64,000 bases of DNA from Rhodoblastus acidophilus (GCF_009720655.1 NZ_WNKS01000005.1:124001-188000), one strand, 5' to 3'. Positions 42,873 through 54,607 are shown, counted from the stretch's first letter. Translations and numbers: made by a program. The notes: generated from the letters alone by a model not told the origin.

Positions 42873-44543
42873 TTACAATCCCGCCAGGAAATTGGTGGGA
42901 TCGACGGGCTTGTGGCCCTTGCGCAGCTCGAAGTGCAGCTGCGGCGAGGCGACGTTGCCGCTTTGGCCGGAGACCGCGATGACCTGACCGCGCTTGACCT
43001 TGTCGCCGCGCTTGACGTTCAGCGCGCTGTTGTTGGCGTAAACGCTGTCGAAGCCGTTGGGATGGTGGATCAGAACCAGATTGCCGTAGCCCTTCAGCTC
43101 GCTGCCGGCATAGGTGACCTCGCCGGCCTCCGCCGCCTTGACCGCCGTGCCTTCGGGCACCGCGATGTTGATGCCGTCATTGCCGCCGCCGCCATAGCCG
43201 CCGATCACCCGGCCGCGCGCCGGCCAGCGGAATTCCGGATTGGCGCTGTCGCCCTCGGGCGTGGTGCGCGCGGTGGGAACGTCCTCGGACGCCGGCGACT
43301 TCGGCTTGACGGATTCGGGCGCGGCTTCCGCGACCTTGGTCTTTTCAACCTTTTCGACCGCCGGCGCGGCTTGCGCCTGCTGCTGCGCCTTGGCCTGCGC
43401 CTTGGCGAGCTGTTCCGCCTTTTTCGCGTCGGCGGCGGTTTTCGCTTCGGCGACGGCCGCGTTCTTGGCCTCAGCGGCGGCTGTCTTTTTCGCCTCGGCG
43501 GCGGTCATTTTCTTTGCCTCAGCGGCGGTGATTTTCTTTGCCTCGGCAGCGGCCTGGACCTCCTGCGCCTTTTTCTTCTCGATGGTGGCGGCGGCCTCCT
43601 TGATCGCGGCGGCGCGGGCCTCGGCGATCTTCGCCTTGCGCTCGGCGACAGGATCGACCTTCGGCTTGGCGGGCGCGGCCGGCTTCGCGTCCTCTTCCTC
43701 CGCGGCGACGAGCGGTTGCGGGCCGGGCTTCATCACCATGCGGGGTTCGGGTTTTTTGGGCGCGGGCGCGGCCTGTTCGGCGTCGTCGCGCGGCCGGATC
43801 GGCTGCGCCTTGGCGAACTGCGGGGCCGGCGCCGCCTGGGGCGCGACCGGACGCGGCGCTTCGGCGCGCGCGTGGGCGCTGTAGACCGGGATCGTCAGGC
43901 GCGCTCCCGGCTGCACCTGCGCGGGCGAGCGATAGCCGTTCAGTTGCAGAAGGGTGTCGGTGGGCACGCCATAGCGGTTGGCGATCGCGGCGGCGGTCTC
44001 GCCCTGGGCGACCGTGACGGGTGCGCCCCCTTCGACCGACCAGCCGCCAACGCGGCCGGCGACGGCGCGAGGCGCAGGCGCGGCCACAGCTCTGACCGGC
44101 GCGGCTTGGATGGGCGCGGGCGCGGCCAGGACCGGCGCAGGCGCGGCCTGAATCGGCGCGGGCGCGGCGACTTGCGGCGGCGGCAGCGGCTGGCTGGTGA
44201 TCGGCGCGACGGGAGCGGCGCGGCTCTGGAGCGGCAACGGCGCGACGGGGCGCGGCGCGGCGGAGCGGCGCAGGTCCGCGGCGGAATCGGTGCTCGGCGC
44301 GGGATCGTCGAAGGTGCGAAACGCTTCGGAGAAAAAGCCCTTGTTCTCGCCGGAGTCCGCGTATTTCGTCACTGGCGGCAGGGTCGAACCCGTCGGCGTT
44401 CGGTCATAGCGCGACGCGGAAGCCTTGAACGGATTGGACAAGGGATCATCGACCCGGGAGGAGTCGGCGCAGCCCGACAAGGCCAGGGCCGCAACGCCGG
44501 CCAGCAACAGGCCGAATTCTTTCCGCTTCAGCGCTTGCACCAT
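42873..44543 (-). CDS. nlpD: Lipoprotein NlpD-like amidase activator with degenerate LytM domain
   Basis: 556 residues: a lipoprotein signal (ALALSGC, Cys 25), a Pro/Ala-rich region, a LysM domain (~VTVAQGETAAAIANRYGVPTDTLLQLNG), a long Ala/Lys coiled segment with AAEAKK repeats (~290-390), and a C-terminal LytM/M23 domain. The zinc ligands are lost: the HxGxD place reads NDGIN, the YxH place reads YANN, and LHFE is preceded by Q not H. This marks a non-enzymatic activator of cell-wall amidases. The gene order surE-pcm-nlpD is conserved. Confidence 0.88.
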   Translation of the reverse strand: MVQALKRKEFGLLLAGVAALALSGCADSSRVDDPLSNPFKASASRYDRTPTGSTLPPVTKYADSGENKGFFSEAFRTFDDPAPSTDSAADLRRSAAPRPVAPLPLQSRAAPVAPITSQPLPPPQVAAPAPIQAAPAPVLAAPAPIQAAPVRAVAAPAPRAVAGRVGGWSVEGGAPVTVAQGETAAAIANRYGVPTDTLLQLNGYRSPAQVQPGARLTIPVYSAHARAEAPRPVAPQAAPAPQFAKAQPIRPRDDAEQAAPAPKKPEPRMVMKPGPQPLVAAEEEDAKPAAPAKPKVDPVAERKAKIAEARAAAIKEAAATIEKKKAQEVQAAAEAKKITAAEAKKMTAAEAKKTAAAEAKNAAVAEAKTAADAKKAEQLAKAQAKAQQQAQAAPAVEKVEKTKVAEAAPESVKPKSPASEDVPTARTTPEGDSANPEFRWPARGRVIGGYGGGGNDGINIAVPEGTAVKAAEAGEVTYAGSELKGYGNLVLIHHPNGFDSVYANNSALNVKRGDKVKRGQVIAVSGQSGNVASPQLHFELRKGHKPVDPTNFLAGL

Positions 44544-44671
44544 GACTCAACTCACAAACCGAACATCAACACGTCGATTTAGAGCCATGTGGGTTAAAGG
44601 AGCGTTTAAGATGAATCGCTGTTCACCCTTTTTCGCTACGGCAGGGGGACAGACGTGCTTAACAAGGGCTT

Positions 44672-44706
44672 ATACGGGTTCCGAACGATCCGTTCGGAAC
44701 CCGTAT
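44672..44706. repeat. Perfect 16-base inverted repeat between nlpD and pcm
   Basis: atacgggttccgaacg and its exact complement flank a 3-base loop (atc). There is no T run, so it is not a usual terminator. The 252-base gap between nlpD and pcm holds further A/T and G/C-alternating hairpins (44740-44790). Confidence 0.7.
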
Positions 44707-44795
44707 TCCGCTCGCGCGGCAATCCGCCCCTCGCCTGGAGGATTTCCGCGCGATTTCGTTTTCGCGGATCGCGGAGCGATCTTGCGGAAACCGTA

Positions 44796-45485
44796 TCAGA
44801 CGTTGGCGAACAGGCCGCTCAGCAGAGTTTGCGCGCGGCAAGGCCCAAGCACGGTGGTTTCGATCCTGTCGCCGGCGGCGCGGCGGTAAAGCACCCGCTC
44901 CGTCCGCTCCCCATAAGCGCGGGCGGCGATGAGCGCCCCGCCCTCCCCCAAGGCGCCCAGAAGATGCGGCGGCGGGGTGTCGATGGCGGCGTGGACGATG
45001 ATGCGGTCGAACAGGCCGAGCTCGGGCGAAATGTCATTGCCGTCGGCCCAGAGCGCCGCCACATTGGCGATCTTCAGCCGCTCCAGCCGCTCGCGGGCGG
45101 CGCGGGCCAGCGAATCGAAACATTCGAGCGTGACCACGCGGTTCGCCAGCCCCGACAGCACCGCCGCCGACCAGCCCGAGCCCGTCCCGACCTCCAGCAC
45201 GCGCATATGCGGGGCGACGCCGAGCGCCGCCAGCGCCAGCGCCATCTCGGAGGGGCTTTCGATGGTCTGGCCGCAGGGCAGCGGCAAAGCGATGTCGCGC
45301 AGCGCCCGTTCGACCTGGGCCGCGCCGACAAAATTTTCGCGCGGCGCGTTCTCCATGGCGCGCAGAAGGTTGAGATCGTTAAAACCTTTTGAGCGCAGGC
45401 TCAGGAGCAGGCGCGCCGCCGCGAGTTTTTGCAATTCCACCCGCGCCAGGGCGGCGGCCGAGGGGAATGGCGGCTGATAGGCCAT
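44796..45485 (-). CDS. pcm: Protein-L-isoaspartate O-methyltransferase
   Basis: Repairs isoaspartyl residues in damaged proteins with SAM. 229 residues: LRAMENAPRENFVG, the LPCGQTIESPSEMA segment, and motif I VLEVGTGSGWSAAVLS. It begins at 45485 directly after the surE stop codon (TGA 45486-45488 on the minus strand), so surE and pcm are coupled. Confidence 0.93.
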   Translation of the reverse strand: MAYQPPFPSAAALARVELQKLAAARLLLSLRSKGFNDLNLLRAMENAPRENFVGAAQVERALRDIALPLPCGQTIESPSEMALALAALGVAPHMRVLEVGTGSGWSAAVLSGLANRVVTLECFDSLARAARERLERLKIANVAALWADGNDISPELGLFDRIIVHAAIDTPPPHLLGALGEGGALIAARAYGERTERVLYRRAAGDRIETTVLGPCRAQTLLSGLFANV

Positions 45486-46238
45486 TCAGCCGAAGACGCT
45501 GGCGAAATGGGCCAGTCCCGGCTCGTCGGTGAGGTCGAGGCGCAGCGGCGTGACGGAAATGCGGTTCTGCGCCACGGCTTCGAGGTCCGTGCCCTCCCCC
45601 GCGATAAAGCGCGGGCGCTCGAAGGCGATCCAGTAATAGGGATTGCCGCGCCCGTCGTGGCGGGCGTCGATCTTCATCAATTCCTGCTCGCGCCGCCCCT
45701 GGCGGGTGAGGCTCACGCCCTGCACCTCGTCGGGCGGACAGGCGGGGAAATTGAGGTTGACGAGAACGCCCGGCGGAAAGCCGTGCGCCACGATCTTTTC
45801 GATCAGCCCGGCGGCGTGGGCCTCCGCGCATTCCCAAAAGGAATTCTCGCCCGCATAGCATTGCGACAGGGCGATGGAAGGGAAGCCCAGCAGCGTGCCC
45901 TCCATGGCGCCGGCGATGGTGCCGGAATAGGTGACGTCCTCGGCGACATTTTGGCCGCGATTGACGCCGGACAGGATGAGGTCGGGCGGGTTGTCCAGCA
46001 TGATTTTGCGCACGCCCATGATGATGCAGTCGGTGGGCGTGCCTTTGACGGCGAAATGATTGCCAGAAATTTTGCGCAGGCGCAGCGGATCGGACAGGGA
46101 GAGCGAATGCGCGACGCCGGACTGGTCGCTTTCCGGGGCGACGACGACGACCTCGTCGGCGAGGTTTTGGGCGATCCGCTCCAGCACGCCGAGGCCGGGG
46201 GCATGGATGCCGTCGTCATTGGTGATGAGAATGCGCAT
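45486..46238 (-). CDS. surE: 5'/3'-nucleotidase SurE
   Basis: Metal-dependent nucleotidase of the survival-protein family. 250 residues beginning [10 protein letters not shown] (D8, D9 and N7 metal-binding), with [10 protein letters not shown] and the SGVNRGQNV motif. The open frame extends to 46574, but the family starts at the ATG at 46238; no clear SD-like sequence is upstream. First of surE-pcm. Confidence 0.93.
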   Translation of the reverse strand: MRILITNDDGIHAPGLGVLERIAQNLADEVVVVAPESDQSGVAHSLSLSDPLRLRKISGNHFAVKGTPTDCIIMGVRKIMLDNPPDLILSGVNRGQNVAEDVTYSGTIAGAMEGTLLGFPSIALSQCYAGENSFWECAEAHAAGLIEKIVAHGFPPGVLVNLNFPACPPDEVQGVSLTRQGRREQELMKIDARHDGRGNPYYWIAFERPRFIAGEGTDLEAVAQNRISVTPLRLDLTDEPGLAHFASVFG

Positions 46239-46377
46239 GCTTTTGGCGCCCACGATTCGGATGAGAAAGATTGCGGGGGTTATAGCGTTTATCAACGGCG
46301 CGGACAGCCCCGGTGAGCGGAGGCAACGCCGCGTCATTGGCGTCGCCGTCCGAACTGCGCGTTCGTTCCAAGAGCCC

Positions 46378-46427
46378 AGAGCCTTTTCGAGCGAAGTGGA
46401 TGCCGGTTCGCGTGAAGAAAATGCGTC
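46378..46427. repeat. Short imperfect palindromic repeat, family copy 2
   Basis: Reverse complement of the element at 2356-2405 over ~50 bases, with the core gaagtggatgccggttcgcg. It lies ~140 bases upstream of surE. Confidence 0.6.
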
Positions 46428-46431
46428 AATA

Positions 46432-46464
46432 CAAAAAGTTGGAGCCCGTTCGGTGAACGGGCTC
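46432..46464 (-). terminator. Possible intrinsic terminator, minus strand, between serS and surE
   Basis: Perfect 10-base stem gagcccgttc/gaacgggctc with a 3-base loop. On the minus strand it is followed by aactttttg. It would stop tat-serS read-through before surE. Confidence 0.55.
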
Positions 46465-46616
46465 TGGACCTGAAAATTGGCGAACCTTGAACTGATCGCC
46501 GCGCAACAGCGTTTTGGGTGAGCGCGCGGCGACCGGCGCGCCCATCGGAAACCGAAGCCGTTGCGCAACAGCAACAGCGCTTAGTCCTGCAGTATTTGGC
46601 CGAAAGGTGAGTCCTC

Positions 46617-46970
46617 ATGCCGACAACCATCACGCAATCCTATCCCTCGGAAATACAGGCCCGCGAGGCCGCAGCCGCCCTCAGGAAAACGTTCAGAGAC
46701 GATCTCGTCAAAATGGAAAGAAAATCCATGGGAAAAGCGACTGTGACCGTCGAAGCGGAACCGGACAAGGCGATGACGGCGATCCGCATCCTCAACGAAC
46801 CCGGCGCGGCCACGAATTCGAACCCAACCAGCCTGCTTTACGACCCCGCGCCCTTGTCCAGACTTCTTCGACTCCCAGTTCTGTCGAACAGAACGCCTCG
46901 CGTAACCCTGATCGACGAACCGGCGCCCTTGTCCAAACTCCTGGGCCTGCCGACAATTCTCAAGAACTAA
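46617..46970 (+). CDS. Hypothetical protein with internal PAPLS repeat
   Basis: 117 residues, not recognised. The N-terminal half reads like a small alpha/beta unit (TITQSYPSEIQAREAAAALRK, TVTVEAEPDKAMTAIRIL). The second half has two related units: YDPAPLSRLLRLPVLSN and DEPAPLSKLLGLPTILK. It is on the opposite strand to its neighbours, in the middle of an otherwise conserved tat-serS-surE order, so it looks like an insertion. Confidence 0.5.
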   Translation: MPTTITQSYPSEIQAREAAAALRKTFRDDLVKMERKSMGKATVTVEAEPDKAMTAIRILNEPGAATNSNPTSLLYDPAPLSRLLRLPVLSNRTPRVTLIDEPAPLSKLLGLPTILKN

Positions 46971-47045
46971 CCGTCTCGACGCGCATCAGTGACCGACCAG
47001 GCTCCTTCGTTACGGAATTTTTGTCGGCGCGCCCGCCGACCGCTG

Positions 47046-47074
47046 CCCCTCGCCCCTCTTTGGGGGGCGAGGGG
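47046..47074. repeat. Hairpin after serS
   Basis: Perfect 11-base stem cccctcgcccc/ggggcgagggg with a 7-base loop, 19 bases past the serS stop. It resembles the C/G-rich repeats at 829-967 and may help end the serS transcript. Confidence 0.5.
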
Positions 47075-47092
47075 GGAGCGGGGATCGCGGCG

Positions 47093-49349
<2,257 letters not shown>

Positions 49350-49353
<4 letters not shown>

Positions 49354-49715
49354 GATTTGACTTCCGTCGGCGCCGGCGGAAGCTCGGCCTTTTCGACAGC
49401 CGGAGCCTGTTCGGGGACAGCTTCAGCGGGGGGCGGCGGCGCGGCCTTTTCAGGATCGATCATGTCGGCGATGCGGTTCATCGTCCCCTCGATGGACGCT
49501 TTCTGCTTGATCTCGGAAAATTCGTCCTTGAGGTCGCGCATCTCGGATTCGCGTAAAACCTCGTCGAACTGGGCGCGGAAATCCGAAGCCATGCGCCGCG
49601 CCTGGCCGAGCAAGCGGCCGAGCTGGCGCAACGCATTGGGCAAATCCTTGGGCGGAATGAAAATCAGGGCCACCACCCCAATCAGGAGCAGTTTGCCCAC
49701 ATCGAAGTCGAACAT
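49350..49715 (-). CDS. tatB: Sec-independent protein translocase TatB
   Basis: 121 residues: one N-terminal span (MFDFDVGKLLLIGVVALIFIPPKDLPNALRQLGR), an amphipathic helix (LLGQARRMASDFRAQFDEVLRE) and a Pro/Ala/Glu-rich tail. TatB forms the receptor with TatC. It is 46 bases after tatA. Confidence 0.92.
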
Positions 49716-49761
49716 GCAGAACCCTTACCTAGACCGCGACATGACAGCGCAGGTCCAGGCC

Positions 49762-50013
49762 TCAGCCGACCCTGTTGGGATCATGCGTCGGCGCCGGCGC
49801 CGCGCCATGATGGTCGATGGTCTTCGCCGGCGCGGCGGTTTCGGCGGGCTTGGGCGGCGCCGAATCCTCGTCGCTCAGGCCCTTCTTAAAACTCTTGATT
49901 CCCCGGGCGACGTCGCCCATCAGCTCGGAAATCTTGCCCTTGCCGCCGAACAGAATGAGGATGATGACCGCCGCAAGCAAGAGATGGGGCAAGGAAAGAC
50001 CGCCCATGAGCAT
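49762..50013 (-). CDS. tatA: Sec-independent protein translocase TatA
   Basis: 83 residues: span [21 protein letters not shown], then the amphipathic helix [20 protein letters not shown] and a short Pro/Ala tail. Forms the protein-conducting assembly. First gene of tatABC, divergent from accB with 216 bases between; the usual upstream scpAB genes are absent here. Confidence 0.92.
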   Translation of the reverse strand: MLMGGLSLPHLLLAAVIILILFGGKGKISELMGDVARGIKSFKKGLSDEDSAPPKPAETAAPAKTIDHHGAAPAPTHDPNRVG

Positions 50014-50229
50014 TGACCTCCGAGTTCAATTTTATCTGGAACCTAGTGCCGGTCGGGCGCAAAAACAAGGCGGCAGCGCAAGACGCGCGCCAAATCTTGC
50101 CGGGGCTTCACCTTGACGCGCCCCTTTCAATGCTTGCACAAAAGTACTATACGGCGTCGTTCTTTAGCGTAAGCGCGATTCAAGATCCGACGCCCGCCCG
50201 TTCCAGAAATTCAAGAGGCTCTCACAAGA

Positions 50230-50718
50230 ATGCCCAAGACCCCCGGCTCCAAACCCGCCCGTGACACTTCATCCGACATCGACGCCGGGCTGGTGCGTGA
50301 AATCGCGCTGCTGCTGAGCGAGACGGACCTGAGCGAAATCGAGGTGGAGCGAGGCGATCTGCGCATTCGCGTCGCGCGGCAGACCTTTGCGGCGCCCGCC
50401 CCCGTCGCCGCCGCCTATGTCGCCGCCCCGCCGGCCATGGCCGTGGCCGCGCCCGCCGCGCCGGCCGCCCCCGAGCACGATCACGCCGACGTGCTGAAAT
50501 CGCCGATGGTCGGCACCGTCTACCTGCGCCCGAGCCCGGAGTCGAAACCCTTTATCGAGGTCGGCTCCCATGTGACCGCCGGCCAAAAGGTGCTGCTGGT
50601 CGAGGCGATGAAGACGTTCAACGACATTGTCGCCCACAAGAGCGGCACGGTGACCGCCATGCTGGTCGATGATTCGAGCCCCGTGGAATATGACCAGCCG
50701 CTGATGGTGATCGCCTAA
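50230..50718 (+). CDS. accB: Acetyl-CoA carboxylase biotin carboxyl carrier protein
   Basis: 162 residues: N-terminal helix region, an Ala/Pro linker (~54-84) and a biotinyl domain (SPMVGTVYLRPSPESKPFIEVG) with the biotinylated K128 in VEAMK. Carries CO2 in malonyl-CoA synthesis. Its TAA is directly joined to the ATG of accC. Confidence 0.96.
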   Translation: MPKTPGSKPARDTSSDIDAGLVREIALLLSETDLSEIEVERGDLRIRVARQTFAAPAPVAAAYVAAPPAMAVAAPAAPAAPEHDHADVLKSPMVGTVYLRPSPESKPFIEVGSHVTAGQKVLLVEAMKTFNDIVAHKSGTVTAMLVDDSSPVEYDQPLMVIA

Positions 50719-52077
50719 ATGTTCGAAAAGATCCTGATCGCCAACCGCGGCGAAATCGCCCTGCGAATCTTGCGCGCGGCGAAGGAGCTTGGCATCGCCA
50801 CCGTCGCCGTCCATTCGACGGCGGACTCGGAAGCCATGCACGTCAAGCTGGCCGACGAATCCGTCTGCATCGGCCCGCCGGCGGCGCGCGATTCCTATCT
50901 CAACATTCCCGGCCTGCTCGCCGCCTGCGAGATCACCGGCGCCGACGCCGTTCATCCCGGCTATGGCTTCCTGTCGGAAAACGCCAAATTCGCCGAGATT
51001 TGCGCCGATCACGAGATCGCCTTCATCGGCCCCAAGGCCGAGCACATCCGCATCATGGGCGACAAGATCGAGGCCAAGCGCACCGCGCGCGCCCTCGGCA
51101 TCCCCTGCGTGCCCGGTTCTGAAGGCGGCATCACCGACGACGACGAGGCGATGCGGGTCGCCGAGCAGATCGGTTTTCCGGTGCTGGTCAAGGCCGCTGC
51201 GGGCGGCGGCGGACGCGGCATGAAAGTGGCGCGCACCGCGCTCGACCTGTCGGAGGCGCTGGCCACCGCCCGCACCGAGGCCAAGGCGGCGTTCGGCGAC
51301 GACGCCGTCTATCTGGAAAAATATCTGGAGAAGCCGCGCCACATCGAGATTCAGATCCTCGGCGACGGGCTTGGCAACGCCGTCCATGTCGGCGAGCGCG
51401 ATTGCTCGCTGCAACGCCGCCACCAGAAGGTGCTGGAAGAAACCCCCTCGCCGGCGCTCAACCAGGACCAGCGCCAGAAAATCGGCGAGATCTGCGCCGA
51501 CGCGATGCGCAAGCTGAAATATTCCGGCGCCGGCACCATCGAATTTTTGTACGAGAACGGCGAATTCTACTTCATCGAGATGAACACCCGCATCCAGGTG
51601 GAGCATCCGATCACCGAGATGATCTCGGGCCTGGACCTGATCGTCGAGCAGATCAAGATCGCCAGCGGCGCGCCGCTCGCCTATCGGCAGGAAGACATCG
51701 ACCTGCGCGGCCACGCCATCGAATGCCGGGTGAACGCCGAGCATCCCGCGACCTTCCGGCCCTCGCCCGGCAAGATTCTCTATTACCATCCGCCGGGCGG
51801 CGTCGGCGTGCGCGTCGATTCGGCGGCCTATCAGGGCTATGTGATCCCGCCCAATTACGATTCCATGGTGGGAAAACTGATCGTGCAGGGCCGCACCCGC
51901 AACGAGGCGCTGATGCGCCTGCGCCGGGCGCTCGACGAGTTCATCGTCGACGGCGTCGACACCACGTTGCCGCTGTTCCGCGCCCTGGTGCGCAATTCGG
52001 AAATCCAGGACGGCGCCTACGACATCCACTGGCTGGAAAAATTCCTGGCCGCCGGCGGCATGGACCATCACGAGTAG
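50719..52077 (+). CDS. accC: Acetyl-CoA carboxylase biotin carboxylase subunit
   Basis: 452 residues: IANRGEIALRILRAAKELG, DAVHPGYGFLSEN, the ATP-grasp loop KAAAGGGGRGMKV, EKYLEKPRHIEIQ, and EFLYENGEFYFIEMNTRIQVEHP, all standard. Starts right at the accB stop. A small membrane-anchored protein follows 3 bases downstream and is likely co-transcribed. Confidence 0.96.
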   Translation: MFEKILIANRGEIALRILRAAKELGIATVAVHSTADSEAMHVKLADESVCIGPPAARDSYLNIPGLLAACEITGADAVHPGYGFLSENAKFAEICADHEIAFIGPKAEHIRIMGDKIEAKRTARALGIPCVPGSEGGITDDDEAMRVAEQIGFPVLVKAAAGGGGRGMKVARTALDLSEALATARTEAKAAFGDDAVYLEKYLEKPRHIEIQILGDGLGNAVHVGERDCSLQRRHQKVLEETPSPALNQDQRQKIGEICADAMRKLKYSGAGTIEFLYENGEFYFIEMNTRIQVEHPITEMISGLDLIVEQIKIASGAPLAYRQEDIDLRGHAIECRVNAEHPATFRPSPGKILYYHPPGGVGVRVDSAAYQGYVIPPNYDSMVGKLIVQGRTRNEALMRLRRALDEFIVDGVDTTLPLFRALVRNSEIQDGAYDIHWLEKFLAAGGMDHHE

Positions 52078-52080
52078 TTC

Positions 52081-52506
52081 ATGCGTCTCGCGGTCGTCCT
52101 CGGGCTGGTGATCGCCGGGCTCGGCTGGTGGTTTTTCCGCGCGCCCGCCCCGCCGTCTCCAGACCTGATCGCCGGCCTCGCCAACGACGGTTTTTCCGGC
52201 GCGCCCTGCCCGGCGCGCTCGATTCTTGAACAGGACGCGCGGAAAAAGCGCGGGCCGCAGACCCCGACCGCCTTCGGCCAGCGCCTGCGCGAGCGTTTCG
52301 CCTTGGGGTCGCCGGGCGAGGCGCTGCAAAAAACCCTTTTCGAACAGGGGTTCGAGCCGATTTCGCCCTGCGCCAATGACGAAGGCGTGTTTGGCGCGCG
52401 CTGGCGCGGGAGAAACTGGGGCGATCCCGACGCCTATGTCTATTGGCGAGTCGACCTCGACGATCACCTCATCTTTGTCGACGGACATGTCAGCCGCACC
52501 CCGTGA
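52081..52506 (+). CDS. Small membrane-anchored protein in the accBC operon, unknown function
   Basis: 141 residues: one N-terminal span (MRLAVVLGLVIAGLGWWFF), then a soluble part with WRVDLDDHLIFVDGHVS near the end. Only two Cys residues (C43 and another in SPCANDEG), possibly a disulfide. It starts 3 bases after accC, so it is part of that operon. In other alphaproteobacteria aat follows accC; here aat is 2.3 kb further on. Confidence 0.65.
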   Translation: MRLAVVLGLVIAGLGWWFFRAPAPPSPDLIAGLANDGFSGAPCPARSILEQDARKKRGPQTPTAFGQRLRERFALGSPGEALQKTLFEQGFEPISPCANDEGVFGARWRGRNWGDPDAYVYWRVDLDDHLIFVDGHVSRTP

Positions 52507-52696
52507 AGCCGTCGATTCGACGCCGGAACGGCCCCGGGACGCCTCCGCATGGACGTTAAACGCCGCGATTAACGTGCCCTGACGCCTTTAACCTGTCATT
52601 GTCGCCGCGTATGGCCTAGCTCTGACACTATCGGCGAAAACCAGCGTTCCTATCGACGCAGGTGCGAGCCATCTCATACTCGGGCGAGGAAAACGC

Positions 52697-52900
52697 ATGT
52701 TCGAGCACCTTGAGCGCGCCCTTGTGGAGCTTTACTACGCCGTCGCCGAATTCGAGCGGAACGAGGAGCTCAGCGCTCTGACGCCGCTGGAAGTCGAATC
52801 CGTGCGGGCGCGATTGATCGTGGCGCGATCCAACCTCGAACGCCTGATCATCGAAGACAACGAACGAAAAGGCGCGAGATCCAATCGGATGAGCGCCTGA
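52697..52900 (+). CDS. Small helical protein, unknown function
   Basis: 67 residues, likely two helices (FEHLERALVELYYAVAEFERNEELS and LEVESVRARLIVARSNLERLIIED). GAGGAAAA precedes the ATG by ~8 bases. No family recognised; convergent with the TPR gene. Confidence 0.5.
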   Translation: MFEHLERALVELYYAVAEFERNEELSALTPLEVESVRARLIVARSNLERLIIEDNERKGARSNRMSA

Positions 52901-52927
52901 CCCCTTGCAAGGCCGCCGAGCGACGCG

Positions 52928-54607
52928 TCAACGGGTTTCGAGAGCCGATTGCACAGCGCGCCATTGCCCCATGAGTTTTGCCACGATTTCGGGCGCGAAG
53001 GCGTAACGATCGAGCGTGGCCGGCACGTCGGCGGCGACGCCAGGAAATTTTTGCCGCAACATCTGCGCGGCCGCGCGCGTCGCCTCCCGGTCGCCGGCGC
53101 GATTCGCGGCGATGGCGCGCAAGATCAGGCCGATGGCGCCTTTCTCCATGAAGCCCGCGCGCGCCAGCGAGCGAAATCGCGCCTCGTCGTCGCGCATGAA
53201 GGCGGCGAGACAGGAGAAGGCGTAAAGAAAGCTGGGCGCGGCGCGGTCGAGGGCGCTCAACGGCGCGAGCAAAGTCTCGCCACGCGCGTAGTCGCCACGT
53301 GAAATGTAGCTCGCGGCGATCTGCGCGACAAAGAGGGTGACATTGGGATTGAGCTCGAGCGTCCTGCGGGCGGCGACGAACGCCTCTTCAAAGCGCTTGT
53401 CGTAGAAGCGCACGAGGTGCAGCACATAGGCGGAGCGCGCCCGCTGCGGGTCACGGTCGAAGGACTCGCGGGCGAGTCGCGTGGCCCGCGACAGGTCGGC
53501 GGGCCCGAGATTGCCGGGCTCGGCGTCGAGGTAACGCCGCACCAGCAAGACGGACAGCAGCGCCTCCGCGTAGGCGCTGTCGGGATCGGCGGCGATCTCG
53601 GCCTCCAGGCAGTCGAAGGCGCGACGCAAATCGTCGGGATCGCGGTGCGTGATGGCGTCCAGAGTCGCGAGAATGCAAAGATGGCCGGACGGCCGCGCCG
53701 GCCAGGGCCGGGTGCGCGCCATCATGTCCATGTTCACGGCGGCATGGGTGTCGGCGACCGCGCGCGCCGCGGAGGCGATGATCGCGGCTTCCCCCTCCTC
53801 GTCGACCGGCGCCGGGTAATCGCCGGTCCAGACGACGGCGCCGCTCAGGGTATGCGACAGGTCGATGGACAGACGAGGCGGGCGGGCCGAAGGGCGCAGG
53901 TGGACGACGAGCGTGTAAGCGCCGGGCGTCTCCCGCCGGCTCTCGGCCGCCGGACGGGTCACGATCAAACCGTCGAAAGCGCCCAGCGCGCGCGAAAGCC
54001 CCTCGCTCAATCGCGCCAGGGCGAGCGAATCGGCGTCCGAACCGGGCGCGACCCCGACGGCGACCGTGGGGCGTCCCCGTGTCCAATCGAGTTGCTGGGG
54101 CGCTCGGCTGGAGGGCCACGACACCAGACACGCAAGCATCACGATCACGACCACGGCCGCGGCGGCGACGATCAGCGCTGAAAACATGGGGCGCGGCGAC
54201 GATGGGACCGCCGGAGATTCAGCCGCGAGCGGCGGAGCGGGCGCACGTTCGGGCGACGCGTCGCACCTGCTGACCAAAACCCTATAGGCCCCGACGGGCA
54301 TTTCGATGCGGATCGGGCTGGCGGCGCCGGGACCGGCGTAATAGGCCGCCAGCAATTGCCGCAGGCGCGCGGCCTGCACGCGCACGATGGAATTGTTCTG
54401 CGCGTCGAACGATTCGTCCCGCCCAAAAACCTCGACGGCGATGGTGAACGCCTTCAGCCGCGCCCCCCGGCCGTCAAGCGTCTCCGTCACCACGAAGGTC
54501 AGGAAACGGGAGACGCTCGGGTTTCGCTCAAATTCCGGGTCGCGCAAAATGGTCGCGAGTTCGATCTCGACCTCGCCGCGCGTCCAATCGTCCGACAAGG
54601 GCTCCAT
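52928..54607 (-). CDS. Winged-helix-like/TPR membrane protein, possible signalling protein
   Basis: About 559 residues from the ATG at 54607. The N-terminal ~100 residues (NPSVSRFLTFVVTETLDGRGARLKAFTIAVEVFGRDESFD, then VRVQAARLRQLLAAYYAG) are a domain seen at the start of many alphaproteobacterial adenylate-cyclase-like or TPR proteins, thought to bind DNA. A span (~126-147, ALIVAAAAVVVIVMLACLV) is followed by a periplasmic or cytosolic TPR-rich half with SYISRGDYARGETLLAPL-like repeats. No cyclase domain is present. The start is uncertain; neither candidate has a clear SD-like sequence. Confidence 0.7.
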   Translation of the reverse strand: MEPLSDDWTRGEVEIELATILRDPEFERNPSVSRFLTFVVTETLDGRGARLKAFTIAVEVFGRDESFDAQNNSIVRVQAARLRQLLAAYYAGPGAASPIRIEMPVGAYRVLVSRCDASPERAPAPPLAAESPAVPSSPRPMFSALIVAAAAVVVIVMLACLVSWPSSRAPQQLDWTRGRPTVAVGVAPGSDADSLALARLSEGLSRALGAFDGLIVTRPAAESRRETPGAYTLVVHLRPSARPPRLSIDLSHTLSGAVVWTGDYPAPVDEEGEAAIIASAARAVADTHAAVNMDMMARTRPWPARPSGHLCILATLDAITHRDPDDLRRAFDCLEAEIAADPDSAYAEALLSVLLVRRYLDAEPGNLGPADLSRATRLARESFDRDPQRARSAYVLHLVRFYDKRFEEAFVAARRTLELNPNVTLFVAQIAASYISRGDYARGETLLAPLSALDRAAPSFLYAFSCLAAFMRDDEARFRSLARAGFMEKGAIGLILRAIAANRAGDREATRAAAQMLRQKFPGVAADVPATLDRYAFAPEIVAKLMGQWRAVQSALETR

